From Neofusicoccum parvum (taxonomy: Eukaryota; Ascomycota; Dothideomycetes; Botryosphaeriales; Botryosphaeriaceae): a stretch of DNA of 64,000 bases. This document shows positions 1 to 9,661 of this stretch, piece after piece. The position numbers were made by a program, and so were the translations under genes. The notes under the pieces are model-generated. The model was not told the DNA's origin, searched no databases, and saw nothing but the letters and a program-made list of their open reading frames with translations. Location of the stretch: NCBI GenBank assembly GCA_020912385.1, contig CP087218.1:124001-188000 (forward strand), written 5' to 3'. Numbering within the stretch: the stretch's first letter is position 1; every line of letters begins with the position of its first letter.

Positions 1-186
1 CTTGGGTGACGAATATTGTTGTAATGCTGAGCTCCTATGTGCACCATCTGATAATTGGAGACCTGGAGTGATTCGATGCATGTTCGCTTGGTGCAGCACA
101 TGGTATGCAGGCACAGGACTCGGACTGCGCACCATGACACCGCAAGGGATCACGGGACTCAGCTCTGATCTCAAAGTTAGCCTTTC

Positions 187-635
187 TTAGCGCAAATACG
201 TTCCAAAATTCATCCACTGACTTCCGAAATCCAGTCTCTCTATAGTGGTGAGGTTGTAGCGAGCCATCTCTTTCTTGACTTTCTTGTTGGGTAGCAAGAC
301 TCCATCCACGTAGACATTGCTATCCTTGCCATCTCTTTTCCTCTTTTCGACTTTCCATTTCACCGTTTTCCATTGTCGCTCTGCCTGACCTTTCAGGACG
401 TTCTTTCGGAAGTTCCATTTCTTGAACTGTGCCTCGTATTGGGCTTTGCTGTAAAATTGTAAGCGTTTTTCCGGTGTTGCGCACAGCATCTTACTCACGT
501 TGCAGAAAGACCACAGCTAGTCTTCAAAGACTCCATCACTTCTCTAAGCGACATGTTTGCTTGCATGTAAAGGCGTTCGATTTCGGGCTTCGCTGCCTCC
601 CAGTCATGTTCACATCTTTGTTCCGGGGGGTCCAT
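187..635 (-). CDS. Short Clr5-domain protein
   Basis: Two exons, 635-499 and 448-187, joined across a 50-bp intron with donor GTGAGT and acceptor TACAG; the sum is 399 nt, giving 132 residues. The intron is needed to rebuild the domain: exon 1 ends in KTSCGLSA and exon 2 resumes with KAQYEAQFKKWNFRKN, the classic second half of a Clr5 domain (roughly residues 10-62, starting at the HDWE motif). The C-terminal part is basic (WKVEKRKRDGKDS, LLPNKKVKKE), as in larger Clr5 proteins. Clr5 is a fungal domain of unknown biochemical role, usually followed by ankyrin or TPR repeats or long regions; here the protein stops soon after the domain. The start ATG is the first methionine before the domain. 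The short length could be a genuine mini-member or a truncation near the window edge. Family assignment is firm; function is unknown. Confidence 0.78.
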
Positions 636-1520
636 GATGAGTCTTAGAATAGACTGAGATCGCAAGCCGTATTTTGAGTGAGCAGTTGGGTGGCGAGGCA
701 GATATACGAATTTTTCCAAGGCTGAAGTATCGCATGAAAGCGGGGTTCCCATGGCGTTTTACTCGATGCGGCGTTTGCCCGAAGCCACTTCGAGGCCGTG
801 CTGTCTGCCTTGTCTGCCTCATCATGCAATTCACAATCCTATTGGTGGCTTATGTGGCACGAGGCCAGCTTATGGAGGAGCCTCGCGCGCAACTTCTTAT
901 CTTACCGTGGTTGCCTTGCGTACGATCTGCACCGCAGGCGTGATAGTGCAAGGCTGTGCCAACTAATCTCGATTGTACATACCGACGGCTCCGAAATCAA
1001 CTGCCGCTTCCACATTCACAAATATTTTTTTCTAAAGATGGCTATTTAAAACTACAAAATGCATTCGAGCGTGAAACGCGGCTGAGCAAACGGGAAGTGC
1101 TTCTGTCTTGTTCCCGATCATGTAAAAGTTTTAAGAGATCCTTGTTTCCAAAATTAGTGCAGCGTTGAACTTACAATATAGTAAACTATGAGTTGGAAGG
1201 AATATCGCAAAATATCGTTCTACGGACCGTCTAGGAACCCTCGCATCCTCGAGTAATGAAAAAAGCGAAAAACGACTATGAACTCGAAGATTAGGTACCT
1301 CGCGGAAAGTGAAAGTACATAAAAAGAACAGTCTACATGACTTCTCAAAATCGTAAAGAGGTCTACTTAAGTCATCAAGTCCATTGATTTCGGTTTCATT
1401 GCTTCTCACGTTCATCTTTGCTCTTTGCACTATCTGTCCTAACGTCTTTAAAGCTTTATCATGTGAGTGTATTATCCATCAAACGATGGCCATGGCCGTC
1501 GCTAATTCTTGTAGCGCTCT
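636..1520. other. Intergenic, no gene seen
   Basis: Between the divergent Clr5-domain and secreted-protein genes. It is relatively AT-rich around 1000-1350. Short open frames here have no protein-like composition or splice-supported extension. It presumably holds both promoters; no clear TATA box was found. Confidence 0.6.
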
Positions 1521-1946
1521 ATGATGGCGTCTCTGCTATTGTTTCTTTGCTGGGTTGTTGCTCTCAGCGGTGTTCACGCGGATCAGTGCTGCAGAGTCGA
1601 CAATCCTCCATTCGATCCCAGCATCCAACCGTGCCAGCAGATCTCAACTCAGGACGGAACAGTACAAACATACTTCTGCGTTGACAGCAATTCTGGACGG
1701 ATGACCACTCTCTACTTCTCTCCCCCGTCCCAGGGTACGCATTCGGGTGTGTTGCGGTTGGCGGCCCAAAACTACGATACAGCCATCTTCATATATTGCC
1801 CGGGGTCTCAGAATCCAAACCAATTCATCGCATACAATTGTCCAATCTATACCGGCGGGCCATCCACTCTGCCTCTTGATTGTCCGGGAACTCCTTACTT
1901 CTACATTTCTACGAATCAGCTTGGGGGGAATTGCCAGCCAGTTTGA
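1521..1946 (+). CDS. Small secreted cysteine-rich protein
   Basis: A single exon of 141 residues starting with a double methionine. Residues 1-20 form a clear signal peptide (hydrophobic MASLLLFLCWVVALSG core, then VHA before the mature DQCC). The mature part of about 120 residues has eight cysteines, beginning with an adjacent pair and then singly spaced, an even number that fits four disulfides. It is rich in Pro, Gly, Thr and Tyr and has no transmembrane segment or GPI signal, so it is probably released into the medium or wall. Size, cysteine content and lack of a recognised domain match the profile of small secreted proteins often screened as effector candidates in plant-associated fungi; that role is inference only. 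I do not recognise the family. Confidence 0.72.
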   Translation: MMASLLLFLCWVVALSGVHADQCCRVDNPPFDPSIQPCQQISTQDGTVQTYFCVDSNSGRMTTLYFSPPSQGTHSGVLRLAAQNYDTAIFIYCPGSQNPNQFIAYNCPIYTGGPSTLPLDCPGTPYFYISTNQLGGNCQPV

Positions 1947-2104
1947 GCGGCCATGTGGTTCTATTACAAGTCGGAATTCCACTCTGAAAATTGTTTCATA
2001 GCCTCCGCTCATTTCTAATGCAACTTGAAGTATTTTTCCGTGATGGGTATGCGTTAAGGTTTGAAGTGTTACGGATCTACCTGTATATAGAGTTGTTGGG
2101 GCAC

Positions 2105-2124
2105 GATCAGCCACCAGGCTGATC
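2105..2124. repeat. Perfect inverted repeat, 8-bp stem
   Basis: GATCAGCC, a four-base spacer ACCA, then GGCTGATC. It lies 159 bp after the stop codon of the small secreted protein gene and 14 bp before a second perfect inverted repeat. Confidence 0.8.
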
Positions 2125-2138
2125 ATTGCTGAACCTTT

Positions 2139-2157
2139 TGTCGACTTCCAGTCGACA
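2139..2157. repeat. Perfect inverted repeat, 8-bp stem
   Basis: TGTCGACT, a three-base spacer TCC, then AGTCGACA. It is in tandem with the inverted repeat at 2105-2124. As RNA the two would form adjacent hairpins in the 3' region of the secreted-protein transcript. Confidence 0.8.
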
Positions 2158-2745
2158 GGAGGTTGGCCGAATGGTCTTACACACCGGCTGAAACCCAACA
2201 CGGTCGGTCCGTCGTAACATGAAGGTCTTGTGTCAGACAATATAAAGCCTATTAGCACGCACTGGTAACAGTGCGGCGTCGTACTTTTGCAAGTTCGACA
2301 TCTTGATTAGGACAGAGATCAATCATTACATTTGTTGCTTTCTACTATACTGGATCAGTTCAAATGCTCAACTCAAGTTAGCTCAATCCAGGGGCTCTTT
2401 CATCTCTGCAAAGCTTTACTTACAAATCTTTGGCGGCTAGTGGTATCGAACGAAGTTGTTGTGTCTCCTTGAATTCTCACTTGCTTCGTTCAACACACAA
2501 TGGATCAACACCACCTCATCCGAGGGATCTGGAGGAAGAAGGCATCGATGCAGCATTTCGAGGGTATGACTATGGTATGGATGGATTTAGAGGCCCATCA
2601 ATAGCCATTTTATCTCCAGAAAACTGATGAGTAGAGGTTACAAAATGAAATGCGGCAGGGAGATCACCATGCACCCCACGCCACACAACGCGAAAGACCA
2701 CCCACCAACCCAGCACACCCGCTCAACCCCCCACCCTCCCACCAC

Positions 2746-4194
2746 TCACCCCAACCTCTCCACCAACCTCTCCACCACCCCCTCCGTAAACCTCCACAGC
2801 AAGCTCGAATCATGCGTGTGCCACGCCGCCCCCGTCCACCACACGCCCCTGTACCCCTGCAGCGCGCCCAGCCTCCGATAAAACCCGCCCGCGACCGCGT
2901 CCGCGCCGACCACCATCTCGAACGGGCTGTGGTCCGAGAAGGCCACGAACGCCGGGCTCTCGGCGTCCGCGCCCCACCCGTTCGCGGCGCGCAGCCGCTC
3001 CGCCGTCGCGACGATGGACGCGCTGACGGCGGCGGCGGGCGCGGCGCCGGACGGGTCGGCGTACGCGCCGATGGGCGCGCCGAACTTGACGTCGAAGGTG
3101 CCCGCCACGCGCGTTGGCGCGAAGTAGTAGGCGGCGGGCAGGGCGGGGAGGGCGAAGGGGCGGGCGGTGTCGACGTTGCTGAGGGTGGTGTTGGGCGGGA
3201 GGCCGATGCCGGTCAGGAGGCCGGTGAGGTAGTAGGTGTGCTTGAACTGGGAGAAGAGGGCGCGTTCGCGGGCGTCGAGGGCGAAGGGGCGGAGGTTGGT
3301 GGGGGTGGGCGGGATGGTGAGGAGGAGCTGTTTGGCGAGGATGACTTTGGGGCCGGAGGGTGTGCGGATGAGGAGGCGGGTGGAGGTGGAGGTGCGGGAG
3401 GTGCTGAGGACGGTGCTGTGGAGATGGACGTCCGGGCCGAGCTCTGCGCGGGCGAGGCTGTAGATCTCGCTGTTGTTGCCGCGGAGGGTTGTGAGGAAAC
3501 CGTTACGGATATTGCGGAGCGTGTCTAGCCCGACAATCTTCATGATGTAGATTGTGGGGAGGCGGAGGATGTCTCCCAGGCCTTGACCAATTAGGAAAAT
3601 GGTCATCAATATGTTGTCAAGTCCATATTTGTCGACGAAGTCCTTGAAGGGGAGAAGCAAATCTTCCGGCACGGGATAGGGGATATCGAAGCCGTCCTCA
3701 AGATAAGGGTACTTCTCGACTTGTTCTTCGTAGGCTGCGAGCGCAGTGGTTGGATCTGAGTCGGAATAGTTGCTGTGCTCACCGGTCGAAAAGTCGAAGT
3801 ACAGCGATTCCGGGCCGAAAGAGCCAGCCTTGGTCAACGGAATCCCAAACCTGGCGAAGTAACTGCGAACAATGTCTAGATCATGCCAGACAACGACGCC
3901 GTAGTCAATGGGTGTGTTGGTGCCGGGATCGATGTACGTTTCCGTGTGTCCACCCAACCTGCCTTGACGCTCGACCACGCTGACGGTATAGTTCAGGTCA
4001 CGCAGCTTGATGGCAGCATACGTCCCAGTGGAGCCTCCACCTACGATTGCTACATCGCGTGTAATGACCTCAAGTCCTGGGTACCGGTCCTGGCAATTTT
4101 GAAGCCATGTGTCGGAAGGGTTCTTCTCATTAAGACGAGCGAACGCTTGGCCAAAGCACAGGAGCCCGATGGCAATCCTCAGGCTAATTCCCAT
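2746..4194 (-). CDS. Secreted FAD-dependent amine oxidase-like oxidoreductase
   Basis: A single exon of 482 residues. Residues 1-19 are a signal peptide (MGISLRIAIGLLCFGQAFA), which fixes the start at 4194. The dinucleotide-binding motif is DVAIVGGGSTG (about residues 47-57), followed by VVERQGRLGGHTE, the second FAD contact typical of amine-oxidase and phytoene-desaturase-like flavoproteins. A C-terminal segment near GVWWTGAAWHTHD occupies the place of the final FAD-binding motif of the fold. The layout resembles fungal flavoproteins annotated as beta-cyclopiazonate dehydrogenase-like, but no secondary-metabolite genes surround it, so the substrate is unknown. An intronless gene with a TATA box about 107 bp upstream is consistent with a regulated secreted enzyme. 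Confidence 0.8.
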   Translation of the reverse strand: MGISLRIAIGLLCFGQAFARLNEKNPSDTWLQNCQDRYPGLEVITRDVAIVGGGSTGTYAAIKLRDLNYTVSVVERQGRLGGHTETYIDPGTNTPIDYGVVVWHDLDIVRSYFARFGIPLTKAGSFGPESLYFDFSTGEHSNYSDSDPTTALAAYEEQVEKYPYLEDGFDIPYPVPEDLLLPFKDFVDKYGLDNILMTIFLIGQGLGDILRLPTIYIMKIVGLDTLRNIRNGFLTTLRGNNSEIYSLARAELGPDVHLHSTVLSTSRTSTSTRLLIRTPSGPKVILAKQLLLTIPPTPTNLRPFALDARERALFSQFKHTYYLTGLLTGIGLPPNTTLSNVDTARPFALPALPAAYYFAPTRVAGTFDVKFGAPIGAYADPSGAAPAAAVSASIVATAERLRAANGWGADAESPAFVAFSDHSPFEMVVGADAVAGGFYRRLGALQGYRGVWWTGAAWHTHDSSLLWRFTEGVVERLVERLG

Positions 4195-5917
4195 TCTGGG
4201 GGGTTGGTAAGGCTGCGAAATGTGTGGCAAGACGGTGAGAGGAAGCCTGAGATGAACGCAAAAGATAGAGAGGGTTTGTAAATGAAAAGGAGCCTTGTGA
4301 CTTTATACATCGCAACTCCGTATGACGCGCCACGGCCAACTTGGGAGACAGTTCAAGAAACCGCAACAGCTGAGTCTCTCCTTGGGATGTGGAAGTCAAA
4401 AGAAATGTCGATCTGTGAGGTATGGCTTCGGTGAACTCCGCGTAGGGCGCCCACCGACTGCAAGCCACCATGCGGAGATGGAACCAGATGATCAGATGCA
4501 CAAAGAGGAGGATCTAGCAGACCCGAACATTGCCTCTATGGTGATTCTTTGGGTCCAGTCCATTATTCAGGCGTATTGCAGCTGACACGCTCCCTACGGG
4601 CATGAAGAGTTATGGACAAAGATCATCCTACCAAAGTAGTTGACAACACACTAGTGCCGCTTCCTCACATCATGAGCACCCGTATCTGGACTGGACCCGA
4701 AGGCGGTGACAAGGCTACTTAAGGCGGCCAGGCAAAACAAGTTTGGTCGTTGATGTTGTACAAAGGTTCAGCCGCACAGGCGGAGCGGCAGAGATTTGAG
4801 GGGACCCGTTCAGCCTCGCCTGTTATCGAAAGGTCTTGTGGCGTAATGGCAATTACAAGGATATGCTCTGGTGACTTCCGGCTTTCCGATAGGTAGGCTT
4901 GTGTCGAAGTCATCCCAGGATTGTTGACTAGAAGGCAGGCGCCTCCCTTCATCGAGTTGTATTGATTTGTTATATGACTGATTGATAAACATTTTGTTCC
5001 CGCTGAGTGGAAGCTCTTGCTGGGCTTGTGTCTTCTATAAAGTTGGCCAGCTTCCCAAGCCTACGATTGTGGTAAACGTACTATCACTAATTCGGCCAAC
5101 GAGGAGGCGTATGGTCCTCCTTGGCAGAAAGTGGCTGTGGTCGTGCCGCAGGCGAATAGATATTTGGCTTAGACAAAGACCGTTCGAGAGACAGCAAGAC
5201 AGCATTCACGCAAATGACTGTAGAAGGGGCATATTAGCTTATATATAAGACGATACTTAGAAGCAAATGCAGCTGCGATCAGAACATGTACTGCAGCACT
5301 GAGTCATGGAGCCACTAGCCATCGAATTTCAATGACTCGCGTAGTCCTTGGCGACTTCGCAAGCTTGGTTTACCCGCCACCCCCATGGCACATCACCAGA
5401 CGTCAACCACCGACCCACTCCATCAACGCCACCCATCATTTCAAGATATCGGCCTACGCACTCTTCGATATCCACCGACATCACACGGGGTGCGCCCGGT
5501 CGTACGAAATCAACGGACAGTCCGACCGCCCGGATCAGGGCACCTGCTGACGGCGGACCGTCCATCCGTCCAGTTTCCGTCATCAGCACATCGCTATTGA
5601 AGGGACTGGGGGCGGTCTTCGCTATCCCTGGTGTTCTGGTGCGGACGCGTCGGATGTGCACCGTCGCTTCAAGGACACCTGCTGGTTGCGAGCTGCGTTC
5701 CACTCGGACAGCTTTCGCGATCCCCGGTGCTTCCTTCGAGACGTGTCAGAGCTTCCTGATTTACCCGTCCACTGTAGAGTCAAGGCTGCTCATCCAAGAA
5801 GCCTGGGAGGGTGGGATCGTGCACCATCTGTGCACGGGATAACTCTTCCTGCTTACCAGTTGGCAAGTCTACAGTCGCAGGTCCCGTTACTGACGCAACT
5901 TGGAATCACAGCTTGAG
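4195..5917. other. Intergenic between divergent genes; one doubtful small ORF
   Basis: Holds the promoters of the FAD oxidoreductase (-) and the PPxY protein (+). An 84-codon ATG frame on the minus strand (5583-5329; contains VGRYLEMMGGVDG and GWRVNQACEVAKDYAS) reads somewhat like protein but has no recognised domain, so I do not call it as a gene. A 12-bp palindrome CTTATATATAAG sits at 5238-5249. Confidence 0.5.
4301..4307 (-). promoter_or_regulatory. TATA box of the FAD oxidoreductase gene
   Basis: TATAAAG on the minus strand, about 107 bp upstream of the ATG at 4194 and correctly oriented for this gene. Confidence 0.5.
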
Positions 5918-7210
5918 ATGTCCACCAGCACTGCCCCCATCCGCCTGAGAGCCACGGCGCTCGTACAATGGGCGTCCGACCAGGGCGAAACGTGTTACCT
6001 CGGCGCGAAACCGGCGGAGCCGTCCAGCAAAGCCACCATCAACATCGACTTCCGACCCGCAGAGAGGTCGGCATGCATCAAGCTCAACGCCACGCTTCTT
6101 TCAGGAGAACCCCCCAAGCTTACCAGCACATACCTCTTCATGCAAGCCCATAACATACTGAACATGGAACAAATCAACGCGGAAGGAACTGCGGTGGACA
6201 GCACGCCGATCGCCGTGCGAAACGCCTTCGTGGCCAACAAAATGTGCCCATCCGCCAGCCAAATCCGCGGTCTGCGCTTCCAGCTCAAGCGCGCCAGCGC
6301 CCTCGTAGTCCCCACCGACTTCGCCGTCGTCCAGAGCAACGAAGTGGCGGCGAGCGTGTTCCAATCGCTCTCCTCGCTGTCAACCCAGACGACCTTCACC
6401 GTCTACTACGCGCACAGGAGCGAACCCGAAGCCTCGATGGCCACGCTGTGCCACCTGACCCGCATCGGGCGCCTCAAGTCCACCGCCGACGAGTACAGCC
6501 TCGAGCGGCTGTACCACGGGCGAGGCGGCACGCCCTACCCGTTCCCCGAGCGCGGCGGCGACGCAGACCCGATCGGCGTCGACAGCCCGCCGTCCTACGA
6601 CGAGATCGGGCTGTCCCCGCCCCCGCCGCAGGCAGCGGAGTCGTCGAAGCGCGCGCGCGGCTCAGGTAAATACATCAACGATGCAGTGGAATCAAAGATC
6701 AACCCGTCTGACAGCGGACTCCCGGCAGAATCGCCCACGCCCAGTGCCGTGAAGAAACCCAAGCCGAGCGGCGCGGCGCGCATGAACCAATTCGAGCAGC
6801 AGCTGGCCGCCATGGGGGCGCGCATCGCGTCGCTCGAGCAGGCGCGCGGGGCATCGGCGCCCGCGGCCGCCGCGCCGACGGTCGAGTCGCTGCGCGCGGA
6901 CCTCGAGGCGCTGGTGGCGGAGCGGTGCGACGCGGGGGTGCGGCGGCTGCGGGCGGAGCTGGTCGAGGAGATGGAGCGGCGCGTCGAGGAGCGCGTCGAC
7001 GAGCTGGCGGACGAGCGCATCGACGCGCGGCTGGAGGAGCTGAAGGACGAGCTGGCGGGCGAGGTCGACGAGCGCGTCGACGACCGCCTGCTCGACCTCA
7101 AGTGCGACGCGCAGGAGTTCGTGCGCGAGCAGCTCGAGGACGTCGAGGCGCAGCTGAAGAGCAAGATCGCCCAGGCGCAGGTGACGATCGAGTTTGCCGA
7201 TGAGTTGTAG
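5918..7210 (+). CDS. Fungal protein with PPxY motif and C-terminal coiled coil
   Basis: A single exon of 430 residues starting at MSTSTAPIRL. The N-terminal half (about 1-200) is a folded-looking region of unknown family. Around residue 224 lies SPPSYDEIG, a PPxY motif of the kind bound by WW domains such as those of Rsp5/NEDD4 ubiquitin ligases. A Pro/Ser-rich linker follows, then from about residue 288 a long Arg/Glu-rich helix with heptad-like hydrophobic spacing (ERRVEERVDELADERIDARL), a strong coiled-coil candidate. No signal peptide or membrane segment, so cytosolic or nuclear. It converges on YOS9 with only 217 bp between stop codons. The architecture suggests an oligomeric adaptor, which is inference. 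The family looks fungal-specific and I cannot name it. Confidence 0.75.
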   Translation: MSTSTAPIRLRATALVQWASDQGETCYLGAKPAEPSSKATINIDFRPAERSACIKLNATLLSGEPPKLTSTYLFMQAHNILNMEQINAEGTAVDSTPIAVRNAFVANKMCPSASQIRGLRFQLKRASALVVPTDFAVVQSNEVAASVFQSLSSLSTQTTFTVYYAHRSEPEASMATLCHLTRIGRLKSTADEYSLERLYHGRGGTPYPFPERGGDADPIGVDSPPSYDEIGLSPPPPQAAESSKRARGSGKYINDAVESKINPSDSGLPAESPTPSAVKKPKPSGAARMNQFEQQLAAMGARIASLEQARGASAPAAAAPTVESLRADLEALVAERCDAGVRRLRAELVEEMERRVEERVDELADERIDARLEELKDELAGEVDERVDDRLLDLKCDAQEFVREQLEDVEAQLKSKIAQAQVTIEFADEL

Positions 7211-7427
7211 AGAGATGTTTAGAGAGATGAATGTCCATACGAGATAGCGTATATAATAAGAATATAACTTTCGATTTATCCTCCCCGTCAAGAAGAAGCA
7301 AGAAGCAAGAAGAGACCACCATCGAAACGCCGACCCCGATCCGATCTTTATACACGTCTTCTCCATATCACACAACATCAACAGCAGTACAGACAAACCT
7401 GGGTTTTCCTACGAACAATAAAGACCG

Positions 7428-9310
7428 CTACAACTCTTCCCTGTAAACATACTCCTCCTCGCTCCCCTGCGGAGCCCCTCCCTCTCCCTCGCCTTCACCT
7501 TCACCCTCCTCATCGCCATACCAATCACCCCACTCATACTCCATCCACTCCTCGTCCCCCTCCCCGCCATCCCACCCATCCGCCTCCGCCTTCGCCGCCT
7601 CCCCCTTGCCCTTCTTCCGGTCCGCCTTCCTCGTCCCCTTCTCCTCATCCACATCGTCCCCATCGTCGTTCTCGATGATGCCCCTGAACTCCCTCCCCCG
7701 CGGCGTGTCCACCAGCTCCAGCCGCCACGGCTTGCGGCCCGCCAACTCCGCCAGCTTCAGCCGCAGGCTCTCGACGTCGTCCGGGTCCTTGATCTCCAGC
7801 GCGCGCAGCTGCTCCGCCGTCATGACGCGCTCGCGCGCCCCGTGCCCCGCCGACGACGCCACCGTGCCCAGCAGCGTCTCCTTGCCGCCGCCCACCACCA
7901 CCGACTTCTCGATCACCGACCCGGGCTGCCCCACCAGCTGCTTGGCCCCGACCACGATGCCGCCGATCGTCGGCAGCGGCTTGCTGGTCGCCTGCGTGTG
8001 CCCGGCTGCGGCGGCGGCCGCCGCCAGCGCTTCCGGGAGCTCGATGTCGGTTTCGAGCGAGGGCTCGTCGGCGCGGTGTTCGGTGGGGACGCGGCCTCTG
8101 GGGTTGGATTTGTGGCGCGGAACGACGGAGGGGAGGGCGGTGTTGGAGGAGGCGATGATGGGGGCGCAGGAGATGGCGTGGGCGCGGTTTTCTTGGGGCG
8201 GGAGGAAGGCTACGTCGTTGCAGAGGCGCGGCGTGTAGATGACCATGAGGTACGAGCAAGTGGCGACCTCCTTGATCATGCCGATGCGGTCGGGAGTGTT
8301 GGGATGGCAGTGGAACTGTATCATGTTGGCGAAGTTCTTTGCGAGACACGCGTGTTGGAGCAAGCCTACCTGGACTTCAATCTTGCGCTCCTTGCCCGTC
8401 AGGTCGCAGGTCGTGCCGCCCGTTAGCTTCTGCACGAGATACCTGGTCTCGCCCTTTGTCTCAAGCCTGGCCACGCCTGTCTCCTCCCGGTCCTTGTCTC
8501 CAAACGTGGGCGATCCCTCATCGTCCACACTCTCGTCCGCTTCCTCGCCCTTCGCGCCCTTCTGCCCACCAACCTTCTCATCGTCCTGGGGGAAAGTGCC
8601 CAAAATGTAGCTCTGCACGGCGTCGTCCTCGACGGGCGGATAAATCGGCACGCCGCGGCTGGGCGGCAGCTGGTGGAACTGCTTGACGCCATCGTTGTAG
8701 CAGAAGCTGTAGCTCCACCAGCCGCTGAGGAAGTAGATGCAGTTGCCCTGCATGCCCTTCAGCAGCTCCCAGCCGCGGTCCGTGGCGCGCGTCAGCTCCT
8801 TCTCCTCGTCGGCCTTGGACGGCTGCTCCTCGGTGACGTTGTTGGCGGTGGTGTCGACGATGGGGATGCGGCACAGGAACGGCTGCGAGTGCAGCGTCAT
8901 GCGCTCGTAAACGGCCGCCAGCTCGTCATCGACGTCGCTGCCGTCGCCGCGCGCGAACGGGTTGGGGTGCGCATTGCCGCTGCTGGAGCTGTCGTCGTCG
9001 GCGCGCGTCTGGTGCGAGAGCTCTACGGTGGTCTGGGTCGCGTCGGGCTGCTTGGACGAGACGTGTAGCGATTGCGCGTGGTCCTCGGAGATGGCTGTGT
9101 CGGCGAATACTACCTGGTACTGTCGGATGGCGGCAGGGTCAGTGGGTGGTAGCCGTTTGCTGGGTGGTGGGGAGCTGCGGTGATGCCAGCTTGCGCACGC
9201 GCTCAACTCACCTGGGGGAAGGCGAGCAGGTCGTCCAGCACGCTGAACGAGCCCTGGCTCGCCAGCACCAACTGCGCGAATACGGGCACGGCCCAAAGGT
9301 GCTTCGTCAT
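7428..9310 (-). CDS. yos9: ER quality-control lectin Yos9 (OS-9 homologue)
   Basis: Two exons, 9310-9212 and 9119-7428, around a 92-bp intron (donor GTGAGT, acceptor CGACAG); 596 residues. Exon 1 encodes a signal peptide (MTKHLWAVPVFAQLVLASQG) and ends in LLAFPQ; exon 2 resumes YQVVFAD, the usual Yos9 N-terminus. The MRH lectin domain runs from about residue 155: GNCIYFLSGWWSYSFCYNDG, then a YLVQKLTGG segment, and EVATCSYLMVIYTPRLC near 315-331, with the paired cysteines expected. Yos9 works in the ER lumen with the Hrd1/Hrd3 complex, reading trimmed mannose on misfolded glycoproteins for ERAD. The C-terminal 80 residues are highly acidic with Gly-Glu repeats, and the chain ends in REEL, an HDEL-like tetrapeptide consistent with ER retrieval. 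Confidence 0.92.
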
Positions 9311-9661
9311 CGCGGCGAAGTCGACAGACACATGGGCGGTTGTTGTTGGGTGCGAGCGGTGCGGAGGAAGGCGGAGGTGCTGCGGAGGACAGCTCGCTTC
9401 AACTCTCCGCCGCGTCACTGAGCCCGCCCGCATCCCAGCCGCTCCCGTCCCGTTTGAAAAGGCAATGCAGAACACCGCACTGGTCAATGTAGCTGAAACT
9501 CTTTAATATGCTAATTTCCATGGCTTTCCTGAGCCAGATATCTTTGTAGTACATTACTCTGCCAAGCCTGGCAATCGTCCGAAGTCATCTTTATCGTCCC
9601 CGTGGTATCCAACATTCAAATATTACCCAAAAAAGAAACAAGAACTAAAACAATTCCTCCT
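9311..9661. other. Short intergenic: YOS9 promoter and 3' flank of next gene
   Basis: A 351-bp gap between two minus-strand genes. Nothing else is seen in it. Confidence 0.6.

Larger units (their letters stand above)
1947..2745. other. Intergenic between convergent genes, with two hairpins
   Basis: The 3' flanks of the secreted-protein gene (+) and the FAD oxidoreductase gene (-). Two perfect short inverted repeats are listed separately. No coding region is supported. Confidence 0.6.

Noticed and set aside
2650..3528. 292-codon plus-strand frame opposite the FAD oxidoreductase
   Set aside because: Antisense shadow of a GC-rich gene; Gly/Arg/Glu low-complexity translation.
5329..5583. 84-codon minus-strand ATG frame
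   Set aside because: Partly protein-like, but no recognised family, no signal peptide and no splice-supported extension. Kept only as a note.
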